Origin: Sva-07 sp963716235 | Lineage (GTDB): Bacteria > Actinomycetota > Acidimicrobiia > Acidimicrobiales > Ilumatobacteraceae | Length of the DNA: 64,000 nucleotides | NCBI GenBank assembly: GCA_963716235.1 | Contig: CAVQTE010000023.1 | Coordinates: 1 to 64,000, forward strand | Direction of reading: 5' to 3' | Shown: in pieces, positions 1 to 11,136 of the stretch | Position numbering within the stretch: position 1 is the stretch's first letter | Layout of the letters: the number at the start of each line of letters is the position of its first letter | The notes under the pieces: generated by a model | What the model saw: the letters and a program-made list of their open reading frames with translations, nothing else | Database searches by the model: none | Told to the model about the DNA's origin: nothing | Position numbers and translations under genes: made by a program

Positions 1-293
1 GTCGAAATGAAGCAAGTCGCAAGCAAACAAACATCCGATTCGCGCCGAGCGAGCTCGTCCGTTGGGTTCACGTGGCCCATCGCTCGGCAAGTTGGGTGAC
101 CATCGGAATGGCAGCTCTCGATCTCCGCGACTGGTTCGGTTCGTCAAACAGGATTCCAGAATAGGCTACCTCGGACGGACAGGCGAATGACAGTGGCCAC
201 AACTCGCGGAGACGTTCACAATCTGTGACGGTAAACGACAGGAACACATCACCATCCCTCCGGCGATGCGTCGGTCTAGAGTTCGGCCCGTAG
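1..293. other. No recognisable gene
   Basis: Neither strand gives a reading frame with recognisable family features. The stretch precedes the polymerase-like gene that starts near 294 and may hold its promoter or the eroded end of a gene outside the window. Confidence 0.4.
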
Positions 294-1521
294 ATGATTC
301 AGTTCGCTGACCAACTTGCTCTTTCGCCCTTGCGGTCGTCCTCGCCGCCGAGATGGTGATCGTCGTGTGGAAGCGTCCGACCATTGGGCTCTGGCTGTTC
401 ATGGCCGTGTACCTCGCGGCGATCGCCGGTTGGCGTTTCGAAGCGTCGTGCCGGGTTCCAGGTGTATCCATTGGACATCGTCGCCGCTATGCTGCTGACT
501 GCGTCCGTCCTTCGGATTCGGAATCTCGCGACGATCTCGAGACCGATCGCGGTGATCGGCGTGTTGATCGCACTGGCGGTACGCGAGAGGCCAGTCTGAA
601 TTCGGCGCGGCCACGGCGATCAACGGCGCCCGCGAGCTGATCTATCTCGCTCGGAGTGATCTTCGCTCGCGTGTGTCTGGCCGGTCGTTGGCACTCGATC
701 GAGTCGGTTTGGTTCGCCGCCGCCGCCGTCCTCGCCGTCGTTGCCGTGTTGTTCGTCGCTCGCAACGGGCTGGGGACGTACTCGACTACAGGCGAACGAC
801 CCTCAACAGTGGGCAGGCGCTGATCGTGGCTCAGGCAAGCCTGTTGGCGCTCACAACAAATCGTGCAGGGCGCTGGCGTCTGGCTTCGATCGCTGGCTTC
901 GGGCTGCTGGTACTGAGCCAGCAACGCACCGTATGGGTGGCCACCTTCGCGATGGCGCTCGTGCTTGCGTACCATCCGGGTCGAGCCAGGACCGGGCGGC
1001 ACGACGGAGCGTGCGACTTGGCCTCGGCGCTGCATTGTAGCGACGATCGCGCTGGTCCTCTTCTCCCCACCGGAACTCAGGAGCAGCTTGACAACCGCCA
1101 CGTCAGACGTCACCGCGGACAACAGCACCCTCAGTTGGCGGACGGAGAGCTGGAATTCTTCTTCGAGGAATTCCGGGGCCGAGGCATCGGCGAGAAGCTC
1201 GTGGGGCATCCTTCGGGCACGAGTCCTCGAGCGGGTGGTCAACGACGTGGTCCGAACCGAATCAGCACACAACATGTACGTACAGACTGTTGGTCAGCCT
1301 CGGCGCACTCGGGACTGATCGCGCTGGTGGTCATGTACGTAATTGCCTTGCGAAGGTCATGGCAAGCGCAGCCAGTTCTCGCGGCATTGATCGCTGGGCT
1401 GTGCGTGTTCTCCATCGGGTACCAGATCGCAGCGGTGCAAGGGATCTGGATCGGCTTCGCTCTGGGGCTCACGGCTGTTCGTGAGAAATCCAAGTCGTCC
1501 GATAGCTGTGCTCCAGCGATC
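294..1521 (+). CDS. Wzy/O-antigen ligase-like membrane protein, frameshifted
   Basis: Pieces of one multi-pass membrane protein lie in all three forward frames. Hydrophobic segments include GLWLFMAVYLAAIAGW (about 380-430), LDIVAAMLLTASVL (about 470-510) and VWFAAAAVLAVVAVLFVA (about 700-760). Near the end are DNSTLSWRTESW and SAHNMYVQT, then more membrane segments up to about 1490. The NSTLSWR and SAHNMYVQT patterns and their spacing are typical of the Wzy_C/O-antigen ligase family, which polymerises or ligates lipid-linked sugar units on the outer face of the membrane. The adjacent GT2 gene fits this role. At least four frameshifts are needed to join the pieces. The ATG at 294 is the first plausible start but has no clear support. 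Whether it is a polymerase or a ligase cannot be told. Confidence 0.55.
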
Positions 1522-2655
1522 ATGACCTGCGTCGTCGCCGTCGTCATGACATGCCACAACCGGCGCGAAACCACGCTGCGCTGTCTCCGCCAACTCGACG
1601 CGCAGTCCCTGCCCGATGGATGGCGCATCAAGACCTATCTCGTCGATGATGGGAGCACCGATGGAACATCGGAGGCCGTCGCAGCCGCGCACCCTGACGT
1701 CTCAGTGGTGCAGGGCACAGGGGAGCTGTACTGGACGGGCGGAATGATCATGGCGGACGAAGCGGCGATGGCCGACCGCCCGGACCATTTCCTCTGGCTG
1801 AACGACGACGTCGAACTCACTGATGGAGCGATCGCATTGCTCATCCGTCGGCAGGGAAACGGGAAACGAAGCGATCGTGGTCGGCACGACTGTTGATCCC
1901 GATTCGAAGCCGCTACCTACGGCGGGTATCGACGGTCAGGCCGTCCGTTGGATCTCGAGCTAGTGGAGCCGAGCGGAGAGTTGCAGCGCGTGGACACCAT
2001 GAACGGCAACGTCGTTCTCGTTCCTCGAGGAGTCCGCGAACGGGTGGGGACCCTCGACCGCCGCTTCCAACACAACATGTCCGACATGGACTACGGGTTC
2101 CGTGCAGTGAAGGCAGGATTCGAGATCGTGATTTCGCCTCAGGCGATCGGTCAATGCCGCAAGAACGCGACGAAGGGGAGATGGAGCGACCCAACGGTCC
2201 CCCTCGATGAACGAATTCGTGCCGTGCTCTCATTCAAGGGGCTACCGCCCACACAATGGCTCCGCTTCACCATCCGGCACACCGGCTGGTGGTGGCCCCG
2301 ATACTCCATCAGCCCTTACCTACAGGCAGTGTTTGCTCGTAGGTTGCGGAACCGAAGGTCCAGAGCCACCCGCATCCAGAATCGCGCCATAGGGGGAGAC
2401 TCGGAGCCATCCGAACGTTCAGGGGACAAGCTGACCTGTGGCTTGCCACAGAACAGGAGCACCGCTCCGAGTTCAGCTCCACATGTTATAGCCATTGCCT
2501 CCACGGGTAGTTGCGTTGTCGGCGCACTCGCCATCGGACCCGACACGGCCAACGACCGGTGGATAGCTGCATCACTTACTTCTCAAAAGTCTATCAGTCG
2601 CCAATTCGAACACACACGCCAGTCCCAAGACCAAGGCCGAAAGCCCGAAAGGTAA
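1522..2655 (+). CDS. Family 2 glycosyltransferase, frameshifted
   Basis: GT-A fold glycosyltransferase that moves a sugar from a nucleotide donor at the inner membrane. The N-terminus has VVMTCHNRRET and the donor-binding VDDGSTDGTSEAV, followed by the metal-site motif FLWLNDDVEL. The C-terminal half has TMNGNVVLVPRGV and MSDMDYGFRAVKAGFEIV, the acceptor-side region of rhamnosyl-type GT2 enzymes. The chain shifts frame near 1850 and back near 1945, which looks like two compensating indels. The ATG at 1522 gives the family N-terminus and follows the end of the polymerase reading frame. The last 80 or so residues of the open frame look unlike the family, so the true stop may come earlier. Confidence 0.75.
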
Positions 2656-3129
2656 AAGCTGTCGCTTAGCTCCATGATGCGTACACGAACAAAATACAGG
2701 AACCGTAAGTGCCACTGCGGAGAATTGACCTTCGAGCCAAGGAATACCCATCATCTCGCTGCGTAAGACAACCATCCCAGAGAAATCGGACTCGCTAACC
2801 GTGCGCCATTGTCGGCGAGACGCCCAATAACCCCATTGTGTTTTCAATCTTCCCCAACAATGCCACCTCCGACACGCGCGGATGCGATGCACACTCATTG
2901 GGACGACCAGTAGACGAACGGGCCGTCGGACTCGAGCGAAGCTACATCCAATGACCGGAGCGGATTCTCGAATAGCTCTAGTGCTGTCGATGCTATCGAA
3001 CAGAATATGCTATGGACTTCCGTGGTGATGACGCGTGATTCAGTGGACGGCTCCCGACCGAAACCAACTCAGTAACGCCGCAAACGGACCGAATTCCAGT
3101 CGCCGGCGGTAGCGGCGACTTCAGCACCG
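2656..3129. other. Gene-poor stretch, possible tail of the HAD gene
   Basis: No complete gene is visible. On the minus strand short pieces in different frames could continue the HAD-family protein of 3130-4402: STALELFENPLRSLDV near 2950 and a hydrophobic piece near 2600-2650 (LPFGLSALVLGLACVF). These are suggestive only. Confidence 0.3.
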
Positions 3130-4402
3130 CCTCAAGCGGACCGTGATGTGGGTCGGCAACCACGACCGCCAGTCGAAACCAAAGGCGTGGGACCTAGTGT
3201 CAGTGCGCAACGACACGTCACAATCAACCGCGATAAAGAGATGTGTCGGCAGCGCATGCTGTCCGTTCGAAAGTTCCATCGATGAAGCTCGCCACCGAAC
3301 CCTTCCACCCGACATCCACGAACCCCGGCTTCTCCGCTCGGAATGCTCCGGACTCTCGCAGATACTGTTCTGCAAGCAGACTCGGGCCATCGTTCAAGTG
3401 ACACTGATCGACCTTAGTCAGATCAAGCGCGGAGCAGGTCGAATATCGCCCGACCGCCGTAGATCCTGTGAAGTACAGGTGGACGTGCCATCAAGGGCTC
3501 AAACTGTTTGGCTATCTCATATAAGATCCCCCCATCTCGCTCCATGAAATATAGCACGTCCAAGCCTTCCGCCTCCGCCTTCTTGAGCAACCAGAGGACG
3601 AACGTGCACACGAGTACTCCAGCTGACCGGGTTACGTCGCCATAAGGCTAGATGTGTCCCCACATCGAAGACGATGTTGCCGGGAAGCACTCGCGAAGAG
3701 GAACGCTGGCGACCGCCAAACATCATTCACGGTTTCATCACGCATGCGGATCTCAAAGCCGTCATTGCGTCCATCAGGCAAGTGGAACTGCATGCAGTCC
3801 TAGCGTCGCGCCTGTAACACGTTAGACCATAGATCGTCCCCAAAATGAGTCCAATTCGAAGGTGGCACACCAACTGTCTCAGAAACCCGTCGGTACATCG
3901 TCCCGAGTCGTTTTGAACAATCCATTGAGCCCGAAACAAACACGTCACTGGTGTCAACATCCAGTTCACAAGACCGCTGCAATAGCGCCGCAATGAACTC
4001 TTTACTGTGGTAGGTATCGCTCAGAATAATGATCCGACACCCCGACCCCTTCAGTCCGGCTAACCGGGCAATATTGAGGCCTAATCGGAACTGCATACCT
4101 CAGTTCCACCTCCTCCTCCGCACCGATCAATGGCTCGACAGTCTGCATACTCAATCTCAAACGCGTGCAGACCCGACCGTATATCTCCGCAAGGGGGCTT
4201 CCCTTGACAAACTAGAGACGACACGCCTCGGCCTCCGACGCAAGCCGAGCAGCGTACAGTTGGTCCACAGAAACCGATGGAACTATGGACACGTTCTGCA
4301 ATACGGCGACCTCCCTCAACAGTCCGATTTGACTAATCAACGGCCTCCCCACCAACGTATCAAAACAGTCAAAGCTAACTATCGGCCCTCCGATATTCGC
4401 AC
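3130..4402 (-). CDS. HAD-superfamily protein of COG5610 type, frameshifted
   Basis: Large HAD hydrolase-like protein of the kind found in polysaccharide clusters. The N-terminus, read from a GTG at 4402-4400, has the nucleophile motif VSFDCFDTLV. The second HAD motif IIILSDTYHS lies near 4030, then DVFVSGSMDCSKRLGTMY supplies the conserved Lys, and HFGDDLWSN near 3840 is the acidic motif. A second domain has VLYFMERDGG (about 3560) and GFVDVGWKGSVAS (about 3310), as in COG5610 proteins. At least four frameshifts break it. The methyltransferase stop is directly upstream, so the two are likely co-transcribed. Substrate is unknown; such proteins are often thought to act on glycan phosphates. Confidence 0.65.
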
Positions 4403-4403
4403 A

Positions 4404-5184
4404 TCACATCGACGCGGGCGGGTTGCTGCACCCCCCGTTCAACACGAGCGACAATTGTGAGGTTGAGATCAATCGGGGGTACCTTTCGTTCTTAGGATCA
4501 AGTCCGTCCTCTGCCCAAATAGCAGGCCGCCAGAACAGCCGTCGGAGCAACCAGCGTACAAGTACGCGGCGTGCCGCTGGACGCCAGATTGCCTTGCCTG
4601 CGCTTCCCCGAAATGACCAGTCGGTCGGAATGATCTCAATCGAGTCGAACCCGTAGCCCAAAACACCAGGACGTATTGACGAAGGCGTTGAGGAATGAAA
4701 TCAGTATGATCTATATATCGCATGACGCTCGCTAACGGACTGAACGCATTCGGAGTCACAACAATCAATGATCCTGTCGGTGTAAGTGCACAAACCGCAG
4801 CCGAGAGCAGCGATTCTAGACGTTCAGGTGGAAAGTGCTCGACGAGAATCTACGCATGAGTATGAGCCCATACTTGTCTTCACGGTCCTTAAGGAACTCC
4901 TCTGGTTCGCAGTGTTGAATAACGCGGAATCCCACGTCCCTACCTGCCGCAACAAGTACCTCGTCGCAGTCAACTCCCTCTGCATCAAACCCGAGGATCT
5001 GGAGTGTTCGAACTCCTACGCAACTACCACTTCCGATGTCAACCGCATGTTTCGAGCAGAGTGGATCAGGAGTCGCAGATACCGCTAGATACGGAGAAAG
5101 TTGTCGTGCAAGATCCGCTGCGACGGCATCACGCCTTTCACTCCGCATTGCCCCAAACTGCAAGTAGTGCTCGTGGTACCTCAA
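4404..5184 (-). CDS. SAM-dependent methyltransferase, frameshifted
   Basis: Class I methyltransferase, probably acting on a sugar or lipid-linked glycan given its cluster. The N-terminus MRYHEHYLQFG leads to motif I, VDIGSGSCVGVRTL, followed by GFDAEGVDCDEVLVAAG, where the acidic residue would hold the ribose of SAM. The chain continues in a second frame with LIVVTPNAFSPLASVMRYID and in a third with YGFDSIEIIPTDW and a hydrophobic/basic C-terminus. Two frameshifts, near 4830 and 4660, are needed. Its start lies 20 bases from the end of the flippase gene and its stop abuts the HAD gene, so all three look like one operon. Confidence 0.7.
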
Positions 5185-5203
5185 GTCCTGACTCCCATTC
5201 GAA

Positions 5204-6683
5204 CTACGTCGTGCGGATCGAAGCCGGCAAGAGCGGCGCTATCACCTTGATCGCTCCACCCATCCTGAATAGCAACATCCAAACACCTAATGAACCCGAA
5301 AGAAGAGCTATGATGACCCGATATATCCATTGAATTCCATCACCTGATATTAATACATAACCGCCAACATTTAGAATTGCGGCACCAAGAAACACTTGCA
5401 GTGCGGGCCAGATGAGATAACTAGCTCCTACACCGTATGCCGCTGCAGCGAGCGCAAGATACCCGCAGCTCCTTATCGCATATATGACGGCAATTCCCCA
5501 TGCCAGTGCCTCCAACGTAATATGGACACCCACCCACAACCATGCGATGAGGACGAGAAGAACAGCTAGCTGCAGGTACACCTGCGCGGGCGAACGTGGT
5601 CCTCGAGCAAGGACCGCAGCCCCGCATGCCACCGGAATGGCGTCAGAATAGCGACGGCGACCCCAATCGGACGGACGAGCGTTGCGGTCTCGGCCCAATC
5701 CGATCCGAGCAAGGCTGGGAGTAGAATTGCGCCCCAGGCGGCAATAAACAACAGTATCGGTTGCGTCAGCGTGCCCGAGCACGCGCACGACTGCTCGCAC
5801 GCGAGGCCTGAGTTTCGTGCGTCGCACCGGAACGGCTCAAGAGGGGGAACGCTGCTGACTGCGCCACTGCGAGGTATGCACCGGAGAAAGTCCTCATGAT
5901 CGAGAAGATTCGGGCGTATCCGGCAAACGCCACAGGTCCAAAGACCCTCGCCACACCAAAGTTGTCTGCATTCTCAATGAAGTAGCTGAGTCCCTGAAGC
6001 AGAGGATACGTCGACCACCGTTCTTGGCCATCCCCTGGTCTCGAGGGAGCTTAGGTCCAGCCTTTCAGACTCCGGGAGGGCCGCGACTGCGAGGAACACG
6101 CCCAGCACATCGGACTGCAAACCCAGCCGGTTTGGCCAGCAACAAGGGAAATGGTCCAAACCCGAATGCCGCAAGCACGACTGGCACCACCGCGGTTCCC
6201 AGCACAGGAGGAGACCGTGTCCATTCGGCCAACCGACCTAAACTGGAGTCGCCTCAGAAGTAGACCACGATACGGCGCAGCGATCGCGAGTGCAGCAACC
6301 CATAACGCAAGCAGACGCAGCGGGACAACGGCGTCTGGCTGGTCGAAGAATTGCATCAATGGGTCTGCGATTAACTGCAGCAGGATCAACACACAAGTGC
6401 CAACAACGATTGCTGCTATGCGATTTTCGCGCCAGTGGATCATCCCAAGTAGGGGCTCACGAACCACTACAGCGATCAATGCCGGCTCGGCAAGTGAAGC
6501 CGCAAATGCAGCAAACGCGAAAGCGAGCGCAAATGGGGCATACCCAGACGGTCCCAAGATGCGGGAAACTGCAGATTAGCGGCGCTGATCTGCAAATCCA
6601 CGCGACGTAGTCGCCACGAGACTCCACCTCAGGGCGCTGCGGCCAGCGGCTCCCATAGGGGAGTCCACCTCGAACGCTGTCAC
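5204..6683 (-). CDS. Wzx-like polysaccharide flippase, frameshifted
   Basis: Multi-pass inner-membrane protein of the polysaccharide biosynthesis (MATE/MVF) superfamily, which flips lipid-linked oligosaccharides outward. From a GTG near 6683 it reads LRWSLVATTSRGFAD, then SRILGPSGYAPFALAFAF, the signature N-terminus of Wzx-like proteins. Hydrophobic segments follow (AAIVVGTCVLILLQLIAD, LLALWVAALAIAAPYRG). Downstream frames give FIAAWGAILLPALLGSDW and the last helices YLQLAVLLVLIAWLWVGVH and VIIALLSGSLGVWMLLF. At least five frameshifts occur. Length, about 490 residues, fits the family. Confidence 0.72.
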
Positions 6684-6755
6684 ATTCCGACCGCCACTGC
6701 TGCTACCTTCCGGCAGAACTCCGTGTACCGCACAGAAGTCGAAATGGTGACGAAA

Positions 6756-7938
6756 TCAGGCGACGTGGCAGGAATTTGATGGGTCGACAAGCCAAGACTC
6801 ATACCGGTCGATGCCCCGCTTATCAAGACCAATCGCTGTCTCTCGTGAGCACCGTTGACAACTCTCTCTCGTTCGCCAGAGCATTCAATGATCCTCAGAA
6901 TGGACTCACAGATTGCGGCGGGCGACTCCACGTCCGTGAGGATGCCAGCTCGGCCACCGTCCAGCTGCCATGGTACACCACCGCTCTTGCGTCCACCGAT
7001 GATGGGCACTCCTAGGGCCATCGCCTCCAGCAGCGTCACAGAGCACGCCTCCGTCCGAGAAGGGTGGATAAGAAGATCCGCTTCGCTTCCCCAGGAATAT
7101 CAGAACGTCCTCGTGCGGCACTCGACCCACGAACTCGATCCCAGCGCTCAACTGATTCAAGCAAAACGTCTCATTCGGCAGTGGGTGACTGCGGCTCGTA
7201 GGCCGTTGTGCCCAAACATGACCAACCTTAGTGACGGCGACTGCTCACCGCAAGCACAAAACCACGTATCGCATTGCGACCATTCTTCATCCTGCCCGCT
7301 CCCCTCAGGATCGAGACTAACGTAAGTATCTCGGGCCGGCGAGACTCAATCACGGCCACCCGTCTCCAGTCCAGGCTGAGGCCAATTAGGTAGAAGCTCG
7401 ATAGCCCCTTTAGGTCGCAGCAGCTTCTGTAATTGATCAACGACACTGGGTGATCAGCAAATTCCACGTTCGGCTGGCGGCACAATGAAGCCAGCAAGAC
7501 TGCGCCGAAACCAGTATGGATGCAATTGATAGCGAAGCACATCTACTGGGTGGTCGTGCGCAACGAGGAACGCCGGGTACCCCGACTCCACTGCGGCGGC
7601 CCGGAGCTTCGTACAACCAGTGCCCATTGACGATGTCAGGCTTATACCGAGCGATCTCGGGCAGCGATCACGGACCGCGCTCCACGGCAAAGCGATCGCG
7701 AAGCCTGGACCGTGCACGCCTTTGGTCGGGTAGCACTGTTACTTGGAGGTTGTCGCTCACAACTCTCCAAGGGTCGGAAACCTTTGGCGAGGTCGTAATA
7801 GCAGCCACCTCGTATCCGCGATCCAGGAGGGCACCAACGAGACTGACCGATCAAGGGAAACGCATAGTGGGGAGGTGAGTTCTGAATCCGACCGTTTAGT
7901 TGGGACAGATCGACAGGACCTACGACTGCGATCCGCAC
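6756..7938 (-). CDS. Family 4 glycosyltransferase, frameshifted
   Basis: GT-B fold glycosyltransferase. The N-terminus MRIAVVGPVDLSQLNGRI and the C-terminal MTLLEAMALGVPIIGGRKSGG (E of the EX7E-type donor motif) bracket the gene. IEFVGRVPHEDVLIFLGK lies between them. The pieces sit in three minus-strand frames with shifts near 7860, 7480, 7250, 7090 and 6850. One frame gives a plausible end, DRYESWLVDPSNSCHVA, with a stop at 6756-6758, only about 70 bases before the flippase start. Donor and acceptor sugars cannot be inferred. Confidence 0.68.
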
Positions 7939-8467
7939 TTAGTCCCCCTCATCTCGGGGGCCCAGCCCAGCATGGGAACCTTAGAATTGCCTCGCACGAC
8001 CTCCCGAATCCGAATGGGTCTGGACCTAGCCCTCGGGCAGTGGGCCCTAACGAGCGATGAAATCCAAGTCCTGGACACAGACTAGATAAGCATTTCACCG
8101 CCGGCACCCCGAGCCGCAGGACATCGACCCGAAGGGAGGGGAAGGGCGTTCAACGGGTGTCGGCGACCGTGGGCACAGTCTCGCCCACCGAGAAGGCTCT
8201 GGAGCAACGCTCCTGGCCTTAGCTGTGGCAGGTGCTCAGCAACCCGCTCGTTGATCGTGCTCACAAGAATGGCCGTGTCGAGTTGACTCGCTTCCTTCCA
8301 GGACCTTCTGCATCGGGACCATGGCGACGACCCGTTGAGTCTCGAGACCGAGTCAGAGAAACCGGACAACCCTTGTGAGCGGCATGCCACGCTTTCGCTA
8401 GTCATTCATTGCTCTTCACAGGACGAAACCGGGGAGCCGCGACGGGTCACCAGTTGGGGTGCAGGTC
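7939..8467. other. No recognisable gene
   Basis: The spacer between two minus-strand GT4 genes. A 107-codon minus frame at 8082-8405 has no family features, for example STINERVAEHLPQLRPGALL. It may be the remains of another polysaccharide gene whose frame is broken too often to read. Confidence 0.35.
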
Positions 8468-9611
8468 TCATCTTTCCTTGTCAAGCGCCGTCAGGATCCC
8501 GGTAGCGAAGCGATCGACCATCTCCTCGACGGTGTACTGCTCCGCGGAAGCCAACGCCCCCGCCGACAGCCGCTCCAACCGGACCGCTGTCGTTCACCAA
8601 AGCCACCACACTGTCACCGTACTCAGCCGCCGACGTGTCAGCCGCCAACACCAAGCCGTTCTGCCCGTCGACCAGATACTCGATCTCCGGGCTGTGGTAC
8701 GGCTGGTCACACGTGACCATCGGCAGCCCAAGCGCAAACGCGTCGAGCACCGACAACCCCACCAGTCCCGGATTGAGCATCACGGAACCCAGTGCTGCAT
8801 ACCTCACCATTTCAGCGCCAGTCCTCATGCCCATCACATGGAGCCACGGACGGCTGCTCGCCGCGTCCTCGAGGAACGGCCGATCCGGACCGTCACCGAT
8901 CACGACGAGATGGAAATCAGGCAGCTTGCTTCGTATCTGGTCACACGCCTCGATGAGATACGGAATCCGCTTGGTGCCATACAGGCTCCCCACATACACA
9001 CCCACCGGACCGTCCCCGATCCCGAGTTCGAGCACGCGTTGCGGCAAGCTGCTCGTCGGACAACTCGGACCTGTTCGCGACGAACTTCCTCGGTATCGAC
9101 GGCGTTTTGCACGACAGTCATTCGGTCACGAGGACACCCCATGCTGCTCGACGATGCGAGCACTCCCCTCCGTGTAGCAGAACCACCAGTCCGCTCGTCG
9201 AGCAAGCCGACCCTTCAGACTCTCCGAGAACGAGGATGCAGCGTCACGATCGAAGTTCCTGCCATGACCCCACCACGCCACCCGGGGACCGCCGAATCGC
9301 CGCCAGACCAACAGCGGATAGTTGACCAACAATCTGCTCGCGTGCTCGACGATCACGAGATCGTACGACCCCATCTGCTTCAGGCATGGCTGCCAGACGA
9401 GGGTCCGGCTCCCGATACTCCAGTAGCGATTCCGGATCTCCTGCGCCCAGGGAAGCGGGCCCGAAAATCCCCTTGCTGCCTCCTCGTTGCTGGGCTGGCC
9501 TCTGACTACAACCAGTTCCACCCCTCGGTCGGCGAGAGCAAGACGTAATCCGTCGAAGAACGGAACGCGATAGTGGGGCACCACACGCTGGACCACAAGA
9601 ACTCGCTTCAT
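8468..9611 (-). CDS. Family 4 glycosyltransferase, frameshifted
   Basis: GT-B enzyme starting MKRVLVVQRVVPHYRVPFFD, the usual N-terminus for GT4 proteins. The linker has MTVVQNAVDTEE (nucleotide-sugar domain entry). The C-terminal domain has VGVYVGSLYGTKRIPYLIEA, FHLVVIGDGPD and LSVLDAFALGLPMVTCD, in which the donor-binding Glu is replaced by Asp. A further shift near 8570 leads to the end ALDKER and a stop at 8468-8470. Three frameshifts. Its ATG overlaps the stop of the upstream GT4 gene (9608-10771), so they form a translationally coupled pair. Confidence 0.75.
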
Positions 9612-10771
9612 TGCGATTCGATCGCCGAGCGATAGATGCCAACCAGCCGTTCGATGACAATCTCGGTTGCATAGGTCTCTTCGAAACGAATTCGGGCGTT
9701 TCTACCGCGCCGAGCGAGTTCGTTTCGGTCGGTCGCTTCAACGAGAGCCCGAGCAAGGTCGTCGACTGTAGGGCTCGGCCAGCCATCCAACGCTCTCATC
9801 CACGACACGCCCCAGAGCACCCACCCTGGTCGCCACGACAGGGCGTTGATGGCTGAACGACTCGGCTACGGCAGGATGAGCCTCGAACCATCGCGAACAG
9901 AGCACCCCGCATGCAGTCGAGACCCGCTGCGATGCAACCTCGTCGGGAGTGAGGCGACCGACGAACTCGATTCCTGATCCATCGACCGCCCGAGTTCGGA
10001 CGAGCTCCTCGAGTGGACCGACACCGGCGAGCACGAGACGCTCTCGATCGGCGAGACCGGACCGCTCCCACGCATCCAAGAGCAATGGAATGCCCTTCTC
10101 CTCCGACAACCGACCGGCGAAGAGGAACCCACGCCCGGAGGACCGGGCGGGCCAGGATCGTCTACCGGATTCACCTTGACGACGATCCGCTGCGGATCGA
10201 TTCCCCACGACTCCAATCGCTCGGCCACGAAGTCACTCACCGCGATGAAGCGCGTCACGTGTGACCACGCTCCACGGTGGACCATCAGGGCCGTGCCCAT
10301 CAACGCGGATTCTGGAAGAGACTCCCGGTAGCAGCCCCGGGTTACGCCGGGCAACGTCGTCGCGGAGGATTCGCAGAGCGTGCAGACTGCGCCGTCCCGG
10401 TACAGCTGACCATTCATGCAGCGAAGACGAAAGTTGTGAATCGTTGCTACGACCGGAATCCCCATCCGACGGCACCAGGTGATCAAGCGCGGGGAGATGA
10501 GCGGGTACGGGTTATGGAGATGAACAACATCGGGGCGAAACGACCTCGCGGCATCCCGGAACGCGTGTCGGGAGGATCCACCTGTGAGCGGCGCCAACGC
10601 AGCGCCCATCCGGTCCCGGACAGACATTGACTCGAGTTCATCACTGGACCGCAGGTACGGCTGGACCTCGACGCCGGCTCGTCTCAGTCCCTCGATCTCA
10701 TCCTCGACGATCCGATTCTCACCGGACGGAAATGCCGACCGGTATTCGTTGTGAACGACCATCACCTTCAT
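9608..10771 (-). CDS. Family 4 glycosyltransferase, frameshifted
   Basis: GT-B glycosyltransferase starting MKVMVVHNEYRSAFPSGENR. DVVHLHNPYPLISPR is the acceptor-side motif and TIHNFRLRC and FIAVSDFVAERL follow as in GT4 enzymes. The C-terminal half lies in the next frame: GRGFLFAGRLSEEKGIPLLL, RLVLAGVGPLEELVR, and RWFEAHPAVAESFSHQRPVV, where the family Glu-rich donor motif reads E-A-H-P-A-V-A-E. It ends in a third frame with IRFEETYATEIVIERLVGIY. Shifts are near 10160 and 9790. A stop/start overlap of four bases couples it to the next GT4 gene. Confidence 0.78.
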
Positions 10772-11136
10772 ACTGCGAGGCGCAACGCACTACTTCGAAA
10801 ACCGCTCGACGGCCACGAGGCCTGGACTCGATTCGCACGATTCTGTGCTGAGCGAATCCCCGGCAGGGACACCAAATGCGAATGCCTGGGCACGAGTCGG
10901 CACCAGCGGAGTGAGTCGTACGTCAGGGGTCATGGTGGGTGGTGGATCTGCTCGGACCTTCTAGCGAGGCAGCCCCAGGACCGCCTTGACCGCTTGTCGC
11001 CACGAGAACCATGAAACTAGCGGAAGTGGCATCGAAGGTCGGGTCTTCGAGCCGGCAGGAGACAGCCTCCACCGAACAGACGGTTGCGTCTTTGCGATGA
11101 GTGACATCAACCGAGATGACGTGGATGCGGTCGCTC
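10772..11136. other. Spacer without a recognisable gene
   Basis: The spacer separates the end of the GT4-WecG fusion from the next minus-strand GT4 gene. No frame shows family features. It may hold a promoter for the downstream GT4 genes. Confidence 0.4.

Noticed and set aside
8409..9548. 379-codon plus-strand frame
   Set aside because: It is antisense to the GT4 gene at 8468-9611, whose minus-strand motifs are clear.
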